A program made the position numbers and the translations under genes. From assembly GCA_965369375.1 (NCBI GenBank), contig CBDUQN010000055.1, forward strand, positions 1-21,255: DNA of 21,255 nt, in the 5' to 3' direction. The DNA comes from CBDUQN01 sp965369375. GTDB lineage: Bacteria > Krumholzibacteriota > Krumholzibacteriia > Krumholzibacteriales > Krumholzibacteriaceae. The notes under the pieces are model-generated. The model was not told where the DNA came from. It was given only the letters and a program-made list of their open reading frames with translations, and did not search any database. Every line of letters starts with the position of its first letter. The stretch's first letter is position 1. This document shows, in pieces, positions 1 through 6,872 of this stretch.

Positions 1-124
1 GGACGACATTTTAAGAAGGGATGCAGGTAGTTATTTCGTCTCCGGCTGATATCCGTGGTTGATTCTAGACCTCCCGATATGGTAATATCGAATTGCGGCT
101 ATATATTATACTATCAACAAGTAC

Positions 125-144
125 TTTCCTTTAATGGAAGGAAA
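125..144 (+). promoter_or_regulatory. Hairpin covering the ribosome binding site of the first gene
   Basis: TTTCCTT (125-131) and AAGGAAA (138-144) are perfect inverted repeats separated by a six-base loop. The right arm is the likely Shine-Dalgarno of the gene starting at 150. In mRNA the stem would hide the ribosome binding site, so it could limit or tune translation. The pairing is seen directly; a regulatory role is inference. Confidence 0.45.
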
Positions 145-149
145 TTATT

Positions 150-890
150 ATGAAAGCAATGGCAATCCTATTTATGATAATAATTATTGCTCCGACGAGT
201 GAAATACACGGAAGGACCTATGCTACGCTCATAGACAATTATTATCTTAATCAGGAAGAGTATCATTTTATCGCCCTTGTTTATGACGATTCAACTAATG
301 TATGGAAAGTATGTAGCAATTACAATATAGGTAGTGGCGAAAACACATGTTCTTGGTCCGTAGAACTTGCCCTGCCTCAAGATGGTGATGTTGTAGGATT
401 GAATACTATTTGCCATTCATTCTGGAGACCTTATATATTTCTTTCCTACGCTGATGGTAAAACATACTATACTCAAGGGTTCCCTTATATCGAATCTGCC
501 GACTCACTTATTTTTGTATGTGAAGAACCTTCCGAATGGTATCTCGTTAACGATTTCCACTTTGATGGCACTGTTATGACTGCGATTGGTGAAGACGGAT
601 TAAATGATTATAAGCGACAGATACGGTTGAACAACTATCCCAACCCCTTCAATCCGACTACAACCATCAACTACAGCATACAACAAGGGGGATTAGTGGA
701 GATAAAGATATTCAACGTTAAGGGTGAACTGCTCAAAACTCTTGTTTCTGAGAACAAACAATCCGGCAACTATTCTATTGCATGGGACGGAAAGAACAAC
801 AGAGGTTCCAAGCTACCGAGTGGAGTCTATTTCTACACGCTGAGAATGGGTGACATTACCTCAAGCAAGAAGATGGTATTGCTAAAGTGA
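150..890 (+). CDS. Small secreted protein with C-terminal PNPFNP sorting domain
   Basis: 246 residues. A hydrophobic N-terminus (about 1-21) looks like a signal peptide. The middle (about 22-155) is rich in Tyr, Trp and Asp with Cys55, 67, 88 and 124, and I do not recognise it. Residues ~158-246 are a type A C-terminal sorting / FlgD Ig-like domain: PNPFNP at 164-169, then a beta-sandwich ending in SGVYFYTL and KKMVLLK. In Bacteroidota and related phyla such domains direct export by a type IX-like system and surface attachment. The same ending is found in the giant protease at 10677-20657, so both probably use one export route. The start at 150 follows a GGAAGGAAA ribosome binding site inside a hairpin. 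The gene is much more AT-rich than the genes after 6870, which may mean a different origin. No neighbour suggests an operon. Confidence 0.85.
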   Translation: MKAMAILFMIIIIAPTSEIHGRTYATLIDNYYLNQEEYHFIALVYDDSTNVWKVCSNYNIGSGENTCSWSVELALPQDGDVVGLNTICHSFWRPYIFLSYADGKTYYTQGFPYIESADSLIFVCEEPSEWYLVNDFHFDGTVMTAIGEDGLNDYKRQIRLNNYPNPFNPTTTINYSIQQGGLVEIKIFNVKGELLKTLVSENKQSGNYSIAWDGKNNRGSKLPSGVYFYTLRMGDITSSKKMVLLK

Positions 891-1391
891 GACAAGGCAA
901 TATTGAATAGAAAAGCTGTAACTTCCATTAATGGCATCCAACATAAAAACCATGCAATCGATGAACCAGTTAGATATGACAACCGTAGTTTAATAACGCA
1001 GCGCGAGGTTTTCTAGAGCTAACGCATGGTGCGACCTCAGCGCTGAGAAAAGTGCGTGCAGAATGATGACAAACATGTGGTCTATGATATAATAGAATCA
1101 TCGTAGGTTCAAAAATGGCAAGGTGGACGACATTTATGGAAGGCACGGCTCATGAGGTAGCTTCTTTAGGCTCCTTCTCCATCTCGTCAATCACAAGTAT
1201 ACCTCAAGTTGCTACCTCATTTCTTGTTTGAAAGGTATCGGTCCTAAGCTGTATGAAATGGAAAACTCTACCCCACAAATCGATTATGGATTGCCCTTAA
1301 TATGATTTCCTCTCTCTTTAGTCGGTCAGATTACGTTACCCCGTAGGGTCAAATAATTCAACTGATGTACAACTAGCAATCCATCTTTGGT
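891..1391. other. AT-rich 500-base gap with short inverted repeats, no gene seen
   Basis: I see no convincing reading frame or RNA gene. It contains a 12-bp perfect palindrome CTCAGCGCTGAG (1036-1047) and a perfect 10-bp inverted repeat ATGAGGTAGC (1152-1161) / GCTACCTCAT (1211-1220) with 49 bases between the arms. A GGACGACATTTA string at 1125-1136 nearly repeats the first 13 bases of the window. These may be worn ends of mobile elements, but no element can be delimited. Confidence 0.4.
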
Positions 1392-1487
1392 TTGCACGCC
1401 CACAGCCGCTGCCATTTCCGCTGGTTGACAGGCCGTGCCAGGCGTCCGATAATGCTCATTTCTTGTAAAACACTTCAGGGGGGAGTT

Positions 1488-2573
1488 ATGAGTTTCATTA
1501 TTCGGCCCTGGCAGATATTTCTCCTCGGGCTATCCGGATGGATTAATCGCAACCAGCAGCATATGATCGAGTACCTGATCACAGAAAATCAAATCCTCAA
1601 AGAAAAAATCGGTAAGAAAAGAATCCTACTTAACAACGACCAGCGTCGGCGTTTGGCCGTCAAGGGTAAAATGTTGGGACGTAAACTGTTGCTGGAAATC
1701 TCAACTATTGTCACACCTGATACGATTCTGCGGTGGCATCGGCAACTTGTCGCTCAGAAATGGGACTATAGTGATCGACGAACAAAAAAGCCGGGACGAC
1801 CGCCGGTCTCAGACGAAGTGAAGCAACTAGTCCTGCGGATGGCCCGTGGTAATCCATCCTGGGGCTATGACAGGATCCAGGGAGCTCTCAGCAATATTGG
1901 TCATGAGATCTCTGACACAACTGTAGGAAACATTCTCAAAGACAACGGCATCGAGCCGGCGCCGGAACGAAAACGGCTAACTACATGGAGAACGTTTTTG
2001 AGAGCTCATTGGGACGTGTTGGGAGCAATCGACTTCACAACGATTGAAGTGTGGACAAAAGGTGGATTGGTGACCTTTTATTTATTGTTCGTGATGGAGA
2101 TTGCCACGCGTCGTGTTCACTTTGCCGGTTGTTCTGCAAGCCCTAACGAGCAGTGGATGAAGCAGATTGCCAGGAATATTACCGACGCTTTTGACAGTTT
2201 CTTGAACGGTAAGCGGTACGTGCTCATGGATCGGGACGGCAAGTTCTGTCCCGCGTTCCAAGAGATCTTGAAAAACGAAGACATAAAACCGGTACGGCTC
2301 CCTCCGAGAAGTCCGAATTTGAACGCCCATGTGGAACGTTTCCACCGCTCGTTAAAGGAAGAGTGTCTCAATCGAATGATCTTTTTCGGCGAGAAGTCGC
2401 TACGAAACGCAGTTGGCACGTTCCTGGAGCATTTTCACAAAGAACGGAATCACCAAGGCCTCGCTAATCGAGTGATCGAACCAGGAGAGGAAGTCAGCCG
2501 ACGTGATGGCGAAGTTCTTTGTCGCGAACGGCTCGGCGGTATGCTGCGGTACTACTATCGCAAGGCTGCATGA
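1488..2573 (+). CDS. DDE integrase / IS3-IS481-like transposase
   Basis: 361 residues from the ATG at 1488, chosen over an upstream in-frame ATG (1392) because AGGGGGGAG lies just before it. It starts with a helical region, then an HTH_21-like segment (GRPP, then a WGYDRIQGAL motif) and an rve-type integrase core. The catalytic triad reads D182 (in GAIDFTT), D248 (in VLMDRDG) and E283 (in NAHVERFHRSLKEE), with about 34 residues between the last D and E, as expected for a retroviral-type DDE core. The C-terminus has the usual ERNHQGL motif. The frame is intact, so the enzyme may be active: it would cut and join DNA ends. I could not find convincing terminal inverted repeats, so this is either an IS whose ends I missed or a stand-alone integrase. 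It converges with the unknown STGPRT gene 96 bases downstream. Confidence 0.88.
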   Translation: MSFIIRPWQIFLLGLSGWINRNQQHMIEYLITENQILKEKIGKKRILLNNDQRRRLAVKGKMLGRKLLLEISTIVTPDTILRWHRQLVAQKWDYSDRRTKKPGRPPVSDEVKQLVLRMARGNPSWGYDRIQGALSNIGHEISDTTVGNILKDNGIEPAPERKRLTTWRTFLRAHWDVLGAIDFTTIEVWTKGGLVTFYLLFVMEIATRRVHFAGCSASPNEQWMKQIARNITDAFDSFLNGKRYVLMDRDGKFCPAFQEILKNEDIKPVRLPPRSPNLNAHVERFHRSLKEECLNRMIFFGEKSLRNAVGTFLEHFHKERNHQGLANRVIEPGEEVSRRDGEVLCRERLGGMLRYYYRKAA

Positions 2574-2669
2574 GGACAGATACTCGGGCGTTCATTCTGC
2601 AAGTAATAGGCACGGGCTGCATGAGCGGATTACGTATCGCCCGACCGCCTGTTTATCTGGAAGTGCCTG

Positions 2670-3353
2670 CTACAATCCTGTTATCGACTTAGATTCGACC
2701 GCCACATTCGATGCAAACTTGATCATCAACGAGATTGCCGGTCGCTTGAGTTTTTTTACCTTACGGGCGTGTTTTACAAAACGTGAACACATGCCTCCGA
2801 TGCTGCGCGCATTCTCGCCAAAACACTTCACAAGCGCTTGGTGAATCGTGTCGGTCACAAAGCCATTTTCTTTCAATTCCTTATGAGCACTTCCAAGCAA
2901 TCTAATGAGAAAGCGGATGCCATTTGACGACTGGCGGAGTTCGTTTTTCTTGAATTCGTTGCAGGGCAGCATCTTGAGCTCCCATTGGAGATTGTCCGCT
3001 CGTCGGTTCTCTTGATCGAGTTCCGCCGTATCTAGCCGAAGGCGCAGCGAGCCGGTTTCATATCGAAACACCCTTCTGAGCCGCCAAAAGTGGGAAATGA
3101 TCAGGTCAACAATCATTTCTTCGAGCGCACCCTCCGGCTGAAGATCGGTTACTACTGACTCGCGCAATCGATTGTATTCAGCTTTGCTTTCTCTACCGTC
3201 GCCTTTCTTTATGAATGCTTCCTTGGAAAAGAAGCCGTGCTTCAGCGCATTTAATCGAACTTTCTTTTTGCCTTGCGCTGTCCTAGGACCCGTAGACCGG
3301 AAGGCGTTTTGACGATTGGCATTGATCTTCCTGCTTGATGTTTTCTTTTTCAT
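2670..3353 (-). CDS. STGPRT-motif conserved hypothetical protein
   Basis: 227 residues, starting at the ATG at 3353 with AAAGGAAAA seven or so bases upstream; an in-frame ATG at 3479 is less likely because it lies inside the terminator-like structure. The N-terminus is basic, followed by the signature N11-G40 (NANRQNAFRSTGPRT...LNALKHG). I remember this motif in multicopy hypothetical proteins of Planctomycetes, Acidobacteria and FCB candidate phyla; no function is known to me. The middle is helical with an aromatic/Arg patch (ISHFWRLRRVFRYE), and the C-terminus is again basic, so nucleic-acid binding is plausible but unproven. There is no signal peptide or membrane segment. It sits tail-to-tail with an integrase and just downstream, on its own strand, of a promoter and structured RNA ending in an intrinsic terminator. 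That suggests either attenuation of this gene or a separate small RNA. Context is mobile-element-rich. Confidence 0.75.
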   Translation of the reverse strand: MKKKTSSRKINANRQNAFRSTGPRTAQGKKKVRLNALKHGFFSKEAFIKKGDGRESKAEYNRLRESVVTDLQPEGALEEMIVDLIISHFWRLRRVFRYETGSLRLRLDTAELDQENRRADNLQWELKMLPCNEFKKNELRQSSNGIRFLIRLLGSAHKELKENGFVTDTIHQALVKCFGENARSIGGMCSRFVKHARKVKKLKRPAISLMIKFASNVAVESKSITGL

Positions 3354-3450
3354 GGATTTTCCTTTCGAACCAGACACGTGTCTGTTCACTTTTGTATGTA
3401 TTACTTCTTGTCCCATTCCTGGCTCCACATATTCTTGAATTGACTTTTTC

Positions 3451-3493
3451 AAAATAAAAAAAAGCCAGGTCGAAATCACAACTCGACTTGGCT
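3451..3493 (-). terminator. Intrinsic terminator upstream of the STGPRT gene
   Basis: On the minus strand an 11-base stem (AGCCAAGTCGA pairing with TCGACCTGGCT, one mismatch or wobble; plus-strand arms 3463-3473 and 3483-3493, nine-base loop) is followed directly by TTTTTTTTATTTT. This is a textbook Rho-independent terminator. It lies ~100 bases upstream of the STGPRT start codon, on the same strand, so it ends a short upstream transcript or acts as an attenuator. Confidence 0.85.
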
Positions 3494-3647
3494 CATCTCT
3501 ATTCCAGACCGAAGCCTGGGCTTTACTCTATCTCAACACTCTCGGGCTATACAGCCCCTGAGTCTATTCACTTGTAATTTAGGATACCTGACTTTTTAGC
3601 TTCTCTCTCTCACCTCCTTTCTCGTTGCTGAAATTGTTGCCTCGTAC
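3451..3647 (-). ncRNA. Putative structured small RNA or attenuator leader (~197 nt)
   Basis: The interval from the predicted start (~3647) to the U-tract forms a complete small transcription unit on the minus strand. In order: AAAGGAGGTG (3611-3620) followed by a purine-rich stretch without a start codon at usual spacing; a nine-pair hairpin (plus 3538-3563) made of ACTC/GAGT and GGGCT/AGCCC around an AG/GA internal loop; a six-pair hairpin with a C(UUCG)G tetraloop (3504-3519); then the terminator. No ORF of note lies inside. It could be a trans-acting RNA, a ligand- or protein-sensing leader for the STGPRT gene, or part of a mobile unit. I do not recognise the family. Structures are read by eye, not folded. 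Confidence 0.6.
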
Positions 3648-3653
3648 AAACGA

Positions 3654-3682
3654 AGAATACAAGCCGCTTATTCAAACGTCAA
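3654..3682 (-). promoter_or_regulatory. Sigma70-type promoter for the structured RNA
   Basis: On the minus strand TTGACG (plus 3677-3682) is separated by exactly 17 bases from TATTCT (plus 3654-3659). Both boxes are close to consensus. Transcription would start near 3647 and read leftwards through the structured RNA towards the STGPRT gene. It lies just outside the left end of the IS630 remnant. Confidence 0.65.
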
Positions 3683-3717
3683 CTTCTTTTTTACGACAAT
3701 TTCATGGCAACCGCATA

Positions 3718-4313
3718 AATAATGTCTCATACTCCTCTTTGGAGCTAAAACATGAGACCATTCGGAGATCAAAGATCCCTTGAGCAACGGCGATTGAAAG
3801 CTGTAAGACTTCTCGACAATGGCCTCGGTCCCGGCGAGATAGCACGACAACTGCACGTCGATCGTCGTTCGGTCCATCGCTGGCTGGCAACCTATCGTGA
3901 TCGAGGAGTCGATGGCCTTGCACCGCGGCCCATCCCAGGACGCCCGCCCAATTTGTCCCTCCACGACCGAGAGCTGCTCGTAAACATGCTTCTCGAAGGC
4001 GCCAAGAGCTTCGGGTACCCCAACGACCGCTGGACATGCCCTCTGGTTGCCGATCTGATCCGCCGGCATTTCCACGTCACCTATCACGCGAATCACATCG
4101 GCCGCATTCTTCACTCCCTGGGTTTTAGACCCCAGAAGCTCAAACGCCGGGCACAGAAACTGAACGAGGTGACGATTCGGGGTTGGACGCGTGATGGGTG
4201 AGCCTGCTAAAGGAAATGCCTAGAACTTCAATACTTTCAACATCTTTCTTTACTAGAGTGACATTTTCTCGGCCACGCAGGTAAGCCGTCATTGAGCGAC
4301 ATGAGACATTACT
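3718..4313 (+). mobile_element. Internally deleted IS630-type element with intact ends
   Basis: The left end (AATAATGTCTCAT, 3718-3730) matches the reverse complement of the right end (4301-4313) at 12 of 13 bases, and the match extends outward to 17 of 19 (3712-3730 versus 4301-4319). Both tips are flanked by TA (3716-3717 and 4314-4315), as expected for the IS630/Tc1-mariner target duplication. The element is ~596 bp, whereas full IS630 copies are usually about 1.1 kb. Only the DNA-binding half of the transposase remains, so this is a non-autonomous, MITE-like derivative that could still be moved by a full-length relative. Confidence 0.8.
3752..4201 (+). pseudogene. IS630 transposase, N-terminal half only
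   Basis: 149 codons from ATG 3752. Residues ~8-60 form an HTH_23/29-type DNA-binding domain (ARQLHVDRRSVHRWLATYRDRG), followed by GLAPRPIPGRPP and a winged-helix region (CPLVADLIRR...HANHIGRILHSLGFRPQKLKRR). These are the usual first ~145 residues of IS630-family transposases of ~340 residues. Where the family continues into the DDE nuclease core (RGWTRDDWP-like), this copy reads RGWTRDG and stops. None of the catalytic Asp/Glu residues is present before the right inverted repeat, so transposition activity is gone. A product could still bind the element ends and act as a repressor, which is speculation. Confidence 0.85.
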
Positions 4314-4328
4314 TATACGTTACCAGGT

Positions 4329-4367
4329 AACTGTTTCTAGGGGACGGAGTTCCTAGAAGAGACAGTT
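4329..4367. repeat. Imperfect 13-bp inverted repeat next to the IS630 remnant
   Basis: AACTGT plus TTCTAGG (4329-4341) pairs with CCTAGAA and ACAGTT (4352-4358, 4362-4367), with a three-base bulge (GAG) on the right arm and a ten-base loop. Four T bases overlap and follow the right arm, so on the plus strand it could act as a weak terminator. It starts 15 bases past the right tip of the deleted IS630 element. Confidence 0.5.
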
Positions 4368-4482
4368 TTCCCCTGACGTCTGATTTTTCAGAACAAAGCC
4401 ACTAATAATCTGCATAACCTGTTGTGAAGAAAAGAATAACTCACATCAGCTGCGCCATCAGGGTTGATTGGAAGACGCCTTT

Positions 4483-4716
4483 CTAACCGTTAGACCGATG
4501 CTCGATGCGCCGAAGCCATTCAACAGCTTTTGCCACTGTTTTGTCAGTGACACCGAGCCTTCTGGCGATCGACGAGTTGCTTAGACCAAGTTGTTGAAGT
4601 TGCAATGCCTTAGGCGCGATTTGCTGGTAGATCGGCGCATCACCTGTATCAAGTATCTCCGTCTTAAAAGGGATCTGTGCGATGGTTCGAATTCTTTGCG
4701 ACAGTGTCCACCATTT
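4483..4716 (-). pseudogene. Remnant of a helix-turn-helix protein
   Basis: A minus-strand frame of 77 codons, bounded by an upstream TAA at 4717-4719 and ending with TAG at 4483-4485, has no ATG before its conserved part. It reads WWTLSQRIRTIAQIPFKTE, then a clear helix-turn-helix (LGLSNSSIARRLGVTDKTV, AKAVEWLRR). The GLS..AIA..LGVTDKTVAKA pattern is typical of HTH_23/38 domains in transposase- and resolvase-associated proteins. The WW.LS.RI start suggests that a zinc-ribbon-like N-terminus is missing. I call it a 5'-truncated mobile-element fragment. The flanks 4368-4482 and 4717-4860 show nothing recognisable. Confidence 0.55.
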
Positions 4717-4880
4717 TTATATCCTCATGCACATTATTAGCCTGGTTAATTCCGTGTCATTGACATTAGTATCAGGAGCTTATGCTGCTATCGGGGCGGC
4801 ATCAATAAAGTGAAGCGGCTGTAAAATTCTTGCTAGACATCGCGAGTGTCGGATTATCGATTTGAAAAAGGAGGGAACGT

Positions 4881-5282
4881 ATGCCGGAGGGAGGCTTCGC
4901 TCCAAGCCAGAGCATGAGAGCCGTTCTATGGATAGCTCGAATCGTGTCGGTGATTATTGTGGTCTTCCTGGTGTTCATGGTTGTTGGGTACACCGTCAAT
5001 CCGCAGGGTAGTGGGAGTGGGCCAAATATGCCTGAGTGGTTTGGCCTTGCATTGTTCCCGTTTGGACTGTGTATCGGCTACGTGATCGGTTGGCGGTGGC
5101 AACTCCTGGGAGGGGCCGTCAGTTTGATTTGCTTGGTCGCATTTCTTGTTCTCATGCGAGAGCTGGACATGATCCTTATCCTATCTGTTGTTGGAATACC
5201 GGCGGTTCTTTACATCGTGTATGGGATCCACCGGCGTCAGATGGTATCAGGAGATGCACTTACGGGAGGCACTGAACGATGA
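4881..5282 (+). CDS. Small four-helix integral membrane protein
   Basis: 133 residues. A very strong ribosome binding site (AAGGAGGG, 4868-4875) sits five bases before the ATG, which fixes the start. Four hydrophobic segments are visible at about residues 13-36, 52-70, 74-92 and 95-115, with a Pro/Gly/Ser-rich loop between the first two and a polar tail after the last. The N-terminal pattern (MRAVLWIARI) resembles small DUF-type membrane proteins that are common in Bacteria and Archaea; I cannot name a function. It would lie in the inner membrane. A weak promoter may be present (TTGCTA 4830-4835, GATTAT 4852-4857, spacer 16). Its stop overlaps the start of the next short ORF as ATGA. No charged residues in the helices suggest transport. 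Confidence 0.8.
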   Translation: MPEGGFAPSQSMRAVLWIARIVSVIIVVFLVFMVVGYTVNPQGSGSGPNMPEWFGLALFPFGLCIGYVIGWRWQLLGGAVSLICLVAFLVLMRELDMILILSVVGIPAVLYIVYGIHRRQMVSGDALTGGTER

Positions 5283-5467
5283 ATCCGGAAAGCAATCGAA
5301 TCGAAACTCATTTCTTACGCAAATGGATTATCGCTACAGGTATCGCATGGCCGGTCGGAATGAATGAGTCTCGCCCATCGTATACGCCTGCTTTTACGCA
5401 ATTCGCTCTCATCGACGACAGAGCAATCGATCTGCTGGCTCGTATGCGGTTTCTGGCTGCCGCTTAA
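5279..5467 (+). CDS. Short ORF coupled to the membrane protein, doubtful
   Basis: 62 codons. The ATG overlaps the stop of the preceding gene in an ATGA junction, the classic arrangement for translational coupling. The product has no signal peptide or membrane helix and resembles nothing I know. It might be a genuine small partner, the decayed start of a longer gene, or chance. The ATGA overlap is the only real support. Confidence 0.3.
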   Translation: MNPESNRIETHFLRKWIIATGIAWPVGMNESRPSYTPAFTQFALIDDRAIDLLARMRFLAAA

Positions 5468-5508
5468 CACCCTGCGCTGTCTGCATATAGCTTACAATAG
5501 AAGCGGTA

Positions 5509-6114
5509 TTATCCCCCGCCTCCGAGCGGGAACATGAATCCGGCCATAACCGAAATTGCGCTGTTCTTCACATCGTCATCTTCGAGTTTGTCGATCGATA
5601 CAAATCCTAGTGTGTAGCGTCCTTCGAGCGTGAGCTTGAAGCTTCCAATGTCGAATATCGCTCCCGCTCCGAAAACGGCACTGATATCGGTGCCTTCGAC
5701 CTCGTCCTTTATGTCCTCGCCATCAACATCGGCGCTTATATTAAAAGAAAAGGCCGGACCGACGAAACCCATGAGGTCAACCGTTTCACTAACCGGTAAC
5801 AGGCCAACGGCCAAAATGGGAATCTCGATGTAATCGAGATCGAACGTCACATCGAAGAACTCACTCTTGGCTCCCTTGCGGGCGTAGAGGATATCAACCT
5901 CGATTCCGAAGTTCTTGTTGAGCTGCGCCATTACCGCCGCACCCACAATGAAAGCGGTATTTGATTCCACACCTACGACATCATCGCCTTTGAGCGAGAC
6001 GATATTGACGCCTCCTTTAATCCCCAGGTTCCACTCGACTTGCGCGTATGCTGCGCTCGCCGAGATCGCAAGGGTCATCAGCGCAAACAATACCCACATG
6101 TGCCATTTCTTCAT
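5509..6114 (-). CDS. Outer-membrane beta-barrel protein (OMP_b-brl type)
   Basis: 201 residues. An AAGGAGG ribosome binding site (minus strand, plus 6122-6128) lies seven bases before the ATG. Residues 1-24 are a signal peptide ending in AYA. The mature protein opens with VEWNLGIKGGVNIVSL, the usual first strand of PF13568-type porin-family proteins, and continues with alternating hydrophobic strands and acidic loops (KGDDVVGVE; VDGEDIKDEVEG; KLEDDDVK). Strand patterns such as FGIEVDILYARKGAK and FKLTLEGRYTLGF fit an eight-stranded barrel. The C-terminus is AGFMFPLGGGG, with the aromatic-containing last strand near the end. It probably inserts into the outer membrane with acidic loops outside; the function in this family is usually unknown. 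It stands alone on its strand. Confidence 0.85.
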   Translation of the reverse strand: MKKWHMWVLFALMTLAISASAAYAQVEWNLGIKGGVNIVSLKGDDVVGVESNTAFIVGAAVMAQLNKNFGIEVDILYARKGAKSEFFDVTFDLDYIEIPILAVGLLPVSETVDLMGFVGPAFSFNISADVDGEDIKDEVEGTDISAVFGAGAIFDIGSFKLTLEGRYTLGFVSIDKLEDDDVKNSAISVMAGFMFPLGGGG

Positions 6115-6232
6115 TTGAACGCCTCCTTTGCGTAGGGCTCGTTCGCGAAATCCCGGGCTGATGAGATCATCCTATCTATATAATCCCGGCACTTCGCGCG
6201 TTCGCCGTTAATGGGCACTTATTACGTCGCTT

Positions 6233-6267
6233 CCAGGCAGTCTAAAAATGCCTGGGTTTGGAGTCAA
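6233..6267 (-). promoter_or_regulatory. Possible promoter and operator for the beta-barrel gene
   Basis: On the minus strand TTGACT (plus 6262-6267) and TAGACT (plus 6239-6244) are 17 bases apart. A 7-bp perfect inverted repeat CCAGGCA (6233-6239) / TGCCTGG (6249-6255) overlaps the -10 box and spacer, a position where a repressor would block transcription. The resulting leader would be ~118 bases. The bases are seen directly; the function is inference. Confidence 0.35.
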
Positions 6268-6400
6268 GTCAATTCATGTAATTTTCAGCCAACTCAGAGG
6301 TCAATGCTTCGGCAGTTCGAGGAGGTACTTCTGAGGCACGATACCGCGGTCCCAAATCTCATGGAACTCTTTGATCTTGTGAGATCTTCCTCGGCAACGT

Positions 6401-6592
6401 CTAGAAAGCAATTCCATACTTATTAATCTTATATAAATTGCATATGCAATTACAGGTTGGTGAGCCGTCGCATGTCTCCAAATAACCACATGTTATTGTC
6501 CTGCACGTGAGTTCGCACGTTTCCGCGTCGTCGCAGGTTGGACTTCGGCGAGCTCGAGGATTTTTCCTGGATGGGCCGCACGAAGGGCGCAC
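6401..6592 (-). CDS. Short Cys-rich ORF with TC repeats, possibly a remnant
   Basis: 63 codons. The first ~17 residues are basic; the next ~35 contain eight cysteines, mostly in a repeated (x)TC pattern: PTC, ETC, LTC, ITC, ETC, PTC, then NC and IC. Similar Thr-Cys repeats occur in some candidate-phylum secreted proteins, where they may bind metals or form disulfides. There is no signal peptide and no clear ribosome binding site, so this may be the surviving part of a longer gene. The overlapping region upstream on the same strand is a recombinase-like remnant in another frame. Confidence 0.3.
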   Translation of the reverse strand: MRPSCGPSRKNPRARRSPTCDDAETCELTCRTITCGYLETCDGSPTCNCICNLYKINKYGIAF

Positions 6593-6639
6593 CGAAAAAC
6601 TAAAAACAGTTGATCCCGTAACAAAGAATTGAATTCAGT

Positions 6640-6825
6640 TTTTTTGTAACAGGGTTTGCCCTCTTCGGGCATTATGGGAGTGAATATCAGCTGACCGGTC
6701 AATTTGCGCTGCAGCCGGGTTGATTCTTCCGTTTTCCTTTCGAATATCTCCTTGAAATGGATCAACCTATCAATAATCCATTCCTTTTGCAGAGCAGAAC
6801 CGTGAAGCTGAAGAGAGCCGGGAAT
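6640..6825 (-). pseudogene. C-terminal fragment of a recombinase-like protein
   Basis: A minus-strand frame open from a TAG at 6826-6828 reads SLQLHGSALQKEW, IIDRLIHFKEIFERKTEES, RLQRKLTGQ, and ends its recognisable part with TPIMPEEGKPCYKK. The order 'helix - KL.G.I..TP..P..GKPYY' resembles, from memory, the tail of large serine recombinases or associated element proteins. There is no start, and after ~6640 the frame loses any recognisable pattern. It is best seen as a 5'- and 3'-truncated relic in the mosaic region. The identification is tentative. Confidence 0.35.
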
Positions 6826-6872
6826 CTATACCTTTGACCGGTTCAGTTTCTGGGAAGGGGTCAAATCGGCTA

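Noticed and set aside
1329..2635. GATTACGT at 1329-1336 and 2628-2635 as a target duplication around the integrase
   Set aside because: No inverted repeats were found just inside these copies, and an 8-base match over this distance can be chance.
2503..2844. A 113-codon plus-strand frame overlapping the integrase end and the STGPRT gene
   Set aside because: It overlaps two better-supported genes, lacks a ribosome binding site and has no recognisable pattern.
3353..3479. Upstream start (3479) for the STGPRT protein
   Set aside because: It would place the start codon in the loop of the intrinsic terminator; the ATG at 3353 has a proper ribosome binding site and begins right before the conserved motif.
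4681..4700. GGTTCGAATTC resembling a tRNA T-arm
   Set aside because: No acceptor, D-arm or anticodon stem fits around it; the bases are explained by the HTH remnant on the minus strand.
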